DNA of 64,000 nucleotides from Dirofilaria immitis (lineage: Eukaryota; Nematoda; Chromadorea; Rhabditida; Onchocercidae), in NCBI GenBank assembly GCA_024305405.1, contig JAKNDB010000076.1:1174501-1238500 (forward strand), given 5' to 3'. This document shows, in pieces, positions 62,472-64,000 of the stretch. Numbering within the stretch: the stretch's first letter is position 1; every line of letters begins with the position of its first letter. The notes below the pieces were generated by a model, which saw only the letters and a program-made list of their open reading frames with translations, made no database searches and had not been told where the DNA came from. Position numbers and translations under genes: made by a program.

Positions 62472-64000
62472 ATGGTCGGTGAGCGTTCGTATCGTCGTCT
62501 CTTCAGTGAAGAAAGAAAATTAAACCTTGGGAGGCATATACCAAATTTTCGGTAAGCATATTTCATTTTAATTTTCAGTGCGTTTGTTGTCTAAGGATTT
62601 CGAAAGGTATACGATTTTATAGAGAGGTGTATCCGGACTTCCAGCCTACTTCTATATATGGAAGACGAAATTCGTTGCGAGAGCAACTGGAAAGGAAAGA
62701 TATGTTAGAGCGTCGTTTACAAATAGATATTCCTGAATTCTATGTTGGTAAGTGAATTTTTTCTGTTTCTATTCCATGTATTCTTTCTAGTGCTTTCTAA
62801 AATATTTATTTTCAAGCATAAATATATGCTTGCAGAAATCCATTTCATAACCTTAGGTGATTCAAATAATAAGAGGGATCATTCTGAACTTTTTCAGGTT
62901 GCTTTTAATAGGAACTAATTATTTGCAATTTTCTTGAAGGTTCCATTGTTGCTGTTACTTATTCGGATAAAAATTGATGGGATTGAAGAATCGATTCCTG
63001 GGTATTTGCATTAGCCGTAGATTAGAAGGGCTGAAGACGCAGTTTACACTACGGAATGTTATCGAGGGAATAGGTTTGTTATTACCTTTTGTTACTTCAG
63101 TGATTTGTGAGCAAATTGATATTTGATTTTCCAATTAATACTTCTAAAAATTTGTAGGTGTGGAAGTTATGTATGAAATGTATACACCAACAATTAATAA
63201 AATAGAAGTAATCAAATTGGAAAAACGTTTGGATGATGATTTAAGCTATTTGGTTGATGCTTATCCAGAATATAGTACGTTCAATATTCATATGGAACCT
63301 ACTCCTCATGTTGTTGGAAAACCAGTTCCCATAAATCCTTTAAAGGTTATTTTTGTGTTTCTACTTTGAATAGCAATTTTTTTGTTACGCAATTTTTTCT
63401 TGTTACGTGCAGTTAAAAGATTATCCACAGTCTTACTTCTTTCACTTTTAATAATTTTCTTTCATTATTTTATTTAAAGCAGATGAAATGTTATTTAGTC
63501 CGCTATATTAGATCGTTTCAAAATCGTGTTTGATGCGTTCTAAAAGTAAGATGAATATTCTTTGTTTCTTGGGTAAGAATTTTCCTCTAGAAAAGTTTTA
63601 GAAAAATTTACGGATTGATGTAGATAATACACGACAGAATCAAATTCGGTTTTGAACACAGATAAAATCAGTTTTTAATTAAATTTCGCTGCGATTAATA
63701 TTTATAATATTTTAACAAACTTTATTATTTTCTCTTTCTTGGCATTGAGTAATTATTTTGCATTTTTATTAATTCTGTTTACTTCATTTATTTACAGGTT
63801 AAACTGCGTCCACCACCATGGACAAGAAGATGGGAACTTTTGATTATAAAGGAATAGAAGATGTATGGAGTGAACAAACTGCATGGTATAAAAAGAAATT
63901 AAGGAGGACAAAGGTAACTTTTCTCGTGGGTTATAAAGAAATTAAATTTTTCTTCCAGCCGGAAATTTTTGATACTACCAAATTTTGGTCGCCTTATAAC
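62472..64000 (+). CDS. mrpl-19: Mitochondrial large-subunit ribosomal protein bL19m (MRPL19), cut by window end, frameshifts
   Basis: MRPL19 is the mitochondrial homologue of bacterial L19 at the subunit interface. Exons: a tentative first exon 62472-62551 (Arg-rich, [16 protein letters not shown]), then 62579-62747, 62940-63073, 63158-63345, 63798-63913 and 63959 to beyond the window. Anchors: [86 protein letters not shown] and [13 protein letters not shown], which follow the human protein in order. Single-base losses occur at about 62974-62975 ([10 protein letters not shown] expected) and in the T run 63838-63841 ([11 protein letters not shown] expected). Exon 1 is also off by one in phase, so it is either a third lost base or wrongly placed. 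The last visible codons read [14 protein letters not shown]. Confidence 0.88.

Overview
This window reads as nuclear DNA of a nematode, most likely a filarial or other clade III parasite. It is very AT-rich, genes are split by many short introns with TTTCAG/TTTTAG-type acceptors, and acceptor-like hexamers sit directly before some start codons, as expected for spliced-leader trans-splicing. The proteins are recognisably animal but diverged. The organism call is inference from composition, intron style and protein similarity recalled from memory; no database search was run.

Left part (minus strand, about 0.4-25.3 kb): two exons of an unidentified gene at the edge, then RtcB tRNA ligase, a MADF/BESS protein, mitochondrial isoleucyl-tRNA synthetase (IARS2 type), a probable proteasome assembly chaperone 3 (PAC3/PSMG3), and the exocyst subunit Sec8/EXOC4. 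PAC3 and IleRS are only about 220 bp apart and may form an operon. Middle (plus strand): a C2H2 zinc-finger gene with a teashirt-like finger and a NuRD-recruitment-like N-terminus (26.6-29.9 kb), then a roughly 13-kb AT-rich region without convincing genes but with tandem repeats and a hairpin. Right part: macoilin (plus), WDR18/IPI3 (minus), then on the plus strand a tiny unknown gene, mitochondrial ribosomal protein S33, a Josephin-domain deubiquitinase, a TRC8/RNF139-like membrane E3 ligase, and mitochondrial ribosomal protein L19, which runs off the right end.

The strongest overall observation is that otherwise well-conserved genes carry single-base reading-frame breaks, about fifteen in the window. 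All behave as deletions of one base and most lie in short homopolymers. RtcB, the MADF gene, IleRS, Sec8, macoilin, the Josephin gene and L19 are affected; WDR18, PAC3 and MRPS33 are clean. Allowing one extra base at two sites gives RtcB exactly 505 codons plus stop, the human length. This pattern points to sequencing or assembly error rather than to many pseudogenes. Functionally the window is a housekeeping mix: RNA ligation and mitochondrial translation (RtcB, IleRS, mS33, mL19), ribosome biogenesis (WDR18), secretion (Sec8), protein turnover (PAC3, Josephin, TRC8) and neuronal function (macoilin). I found no clear new biological system.
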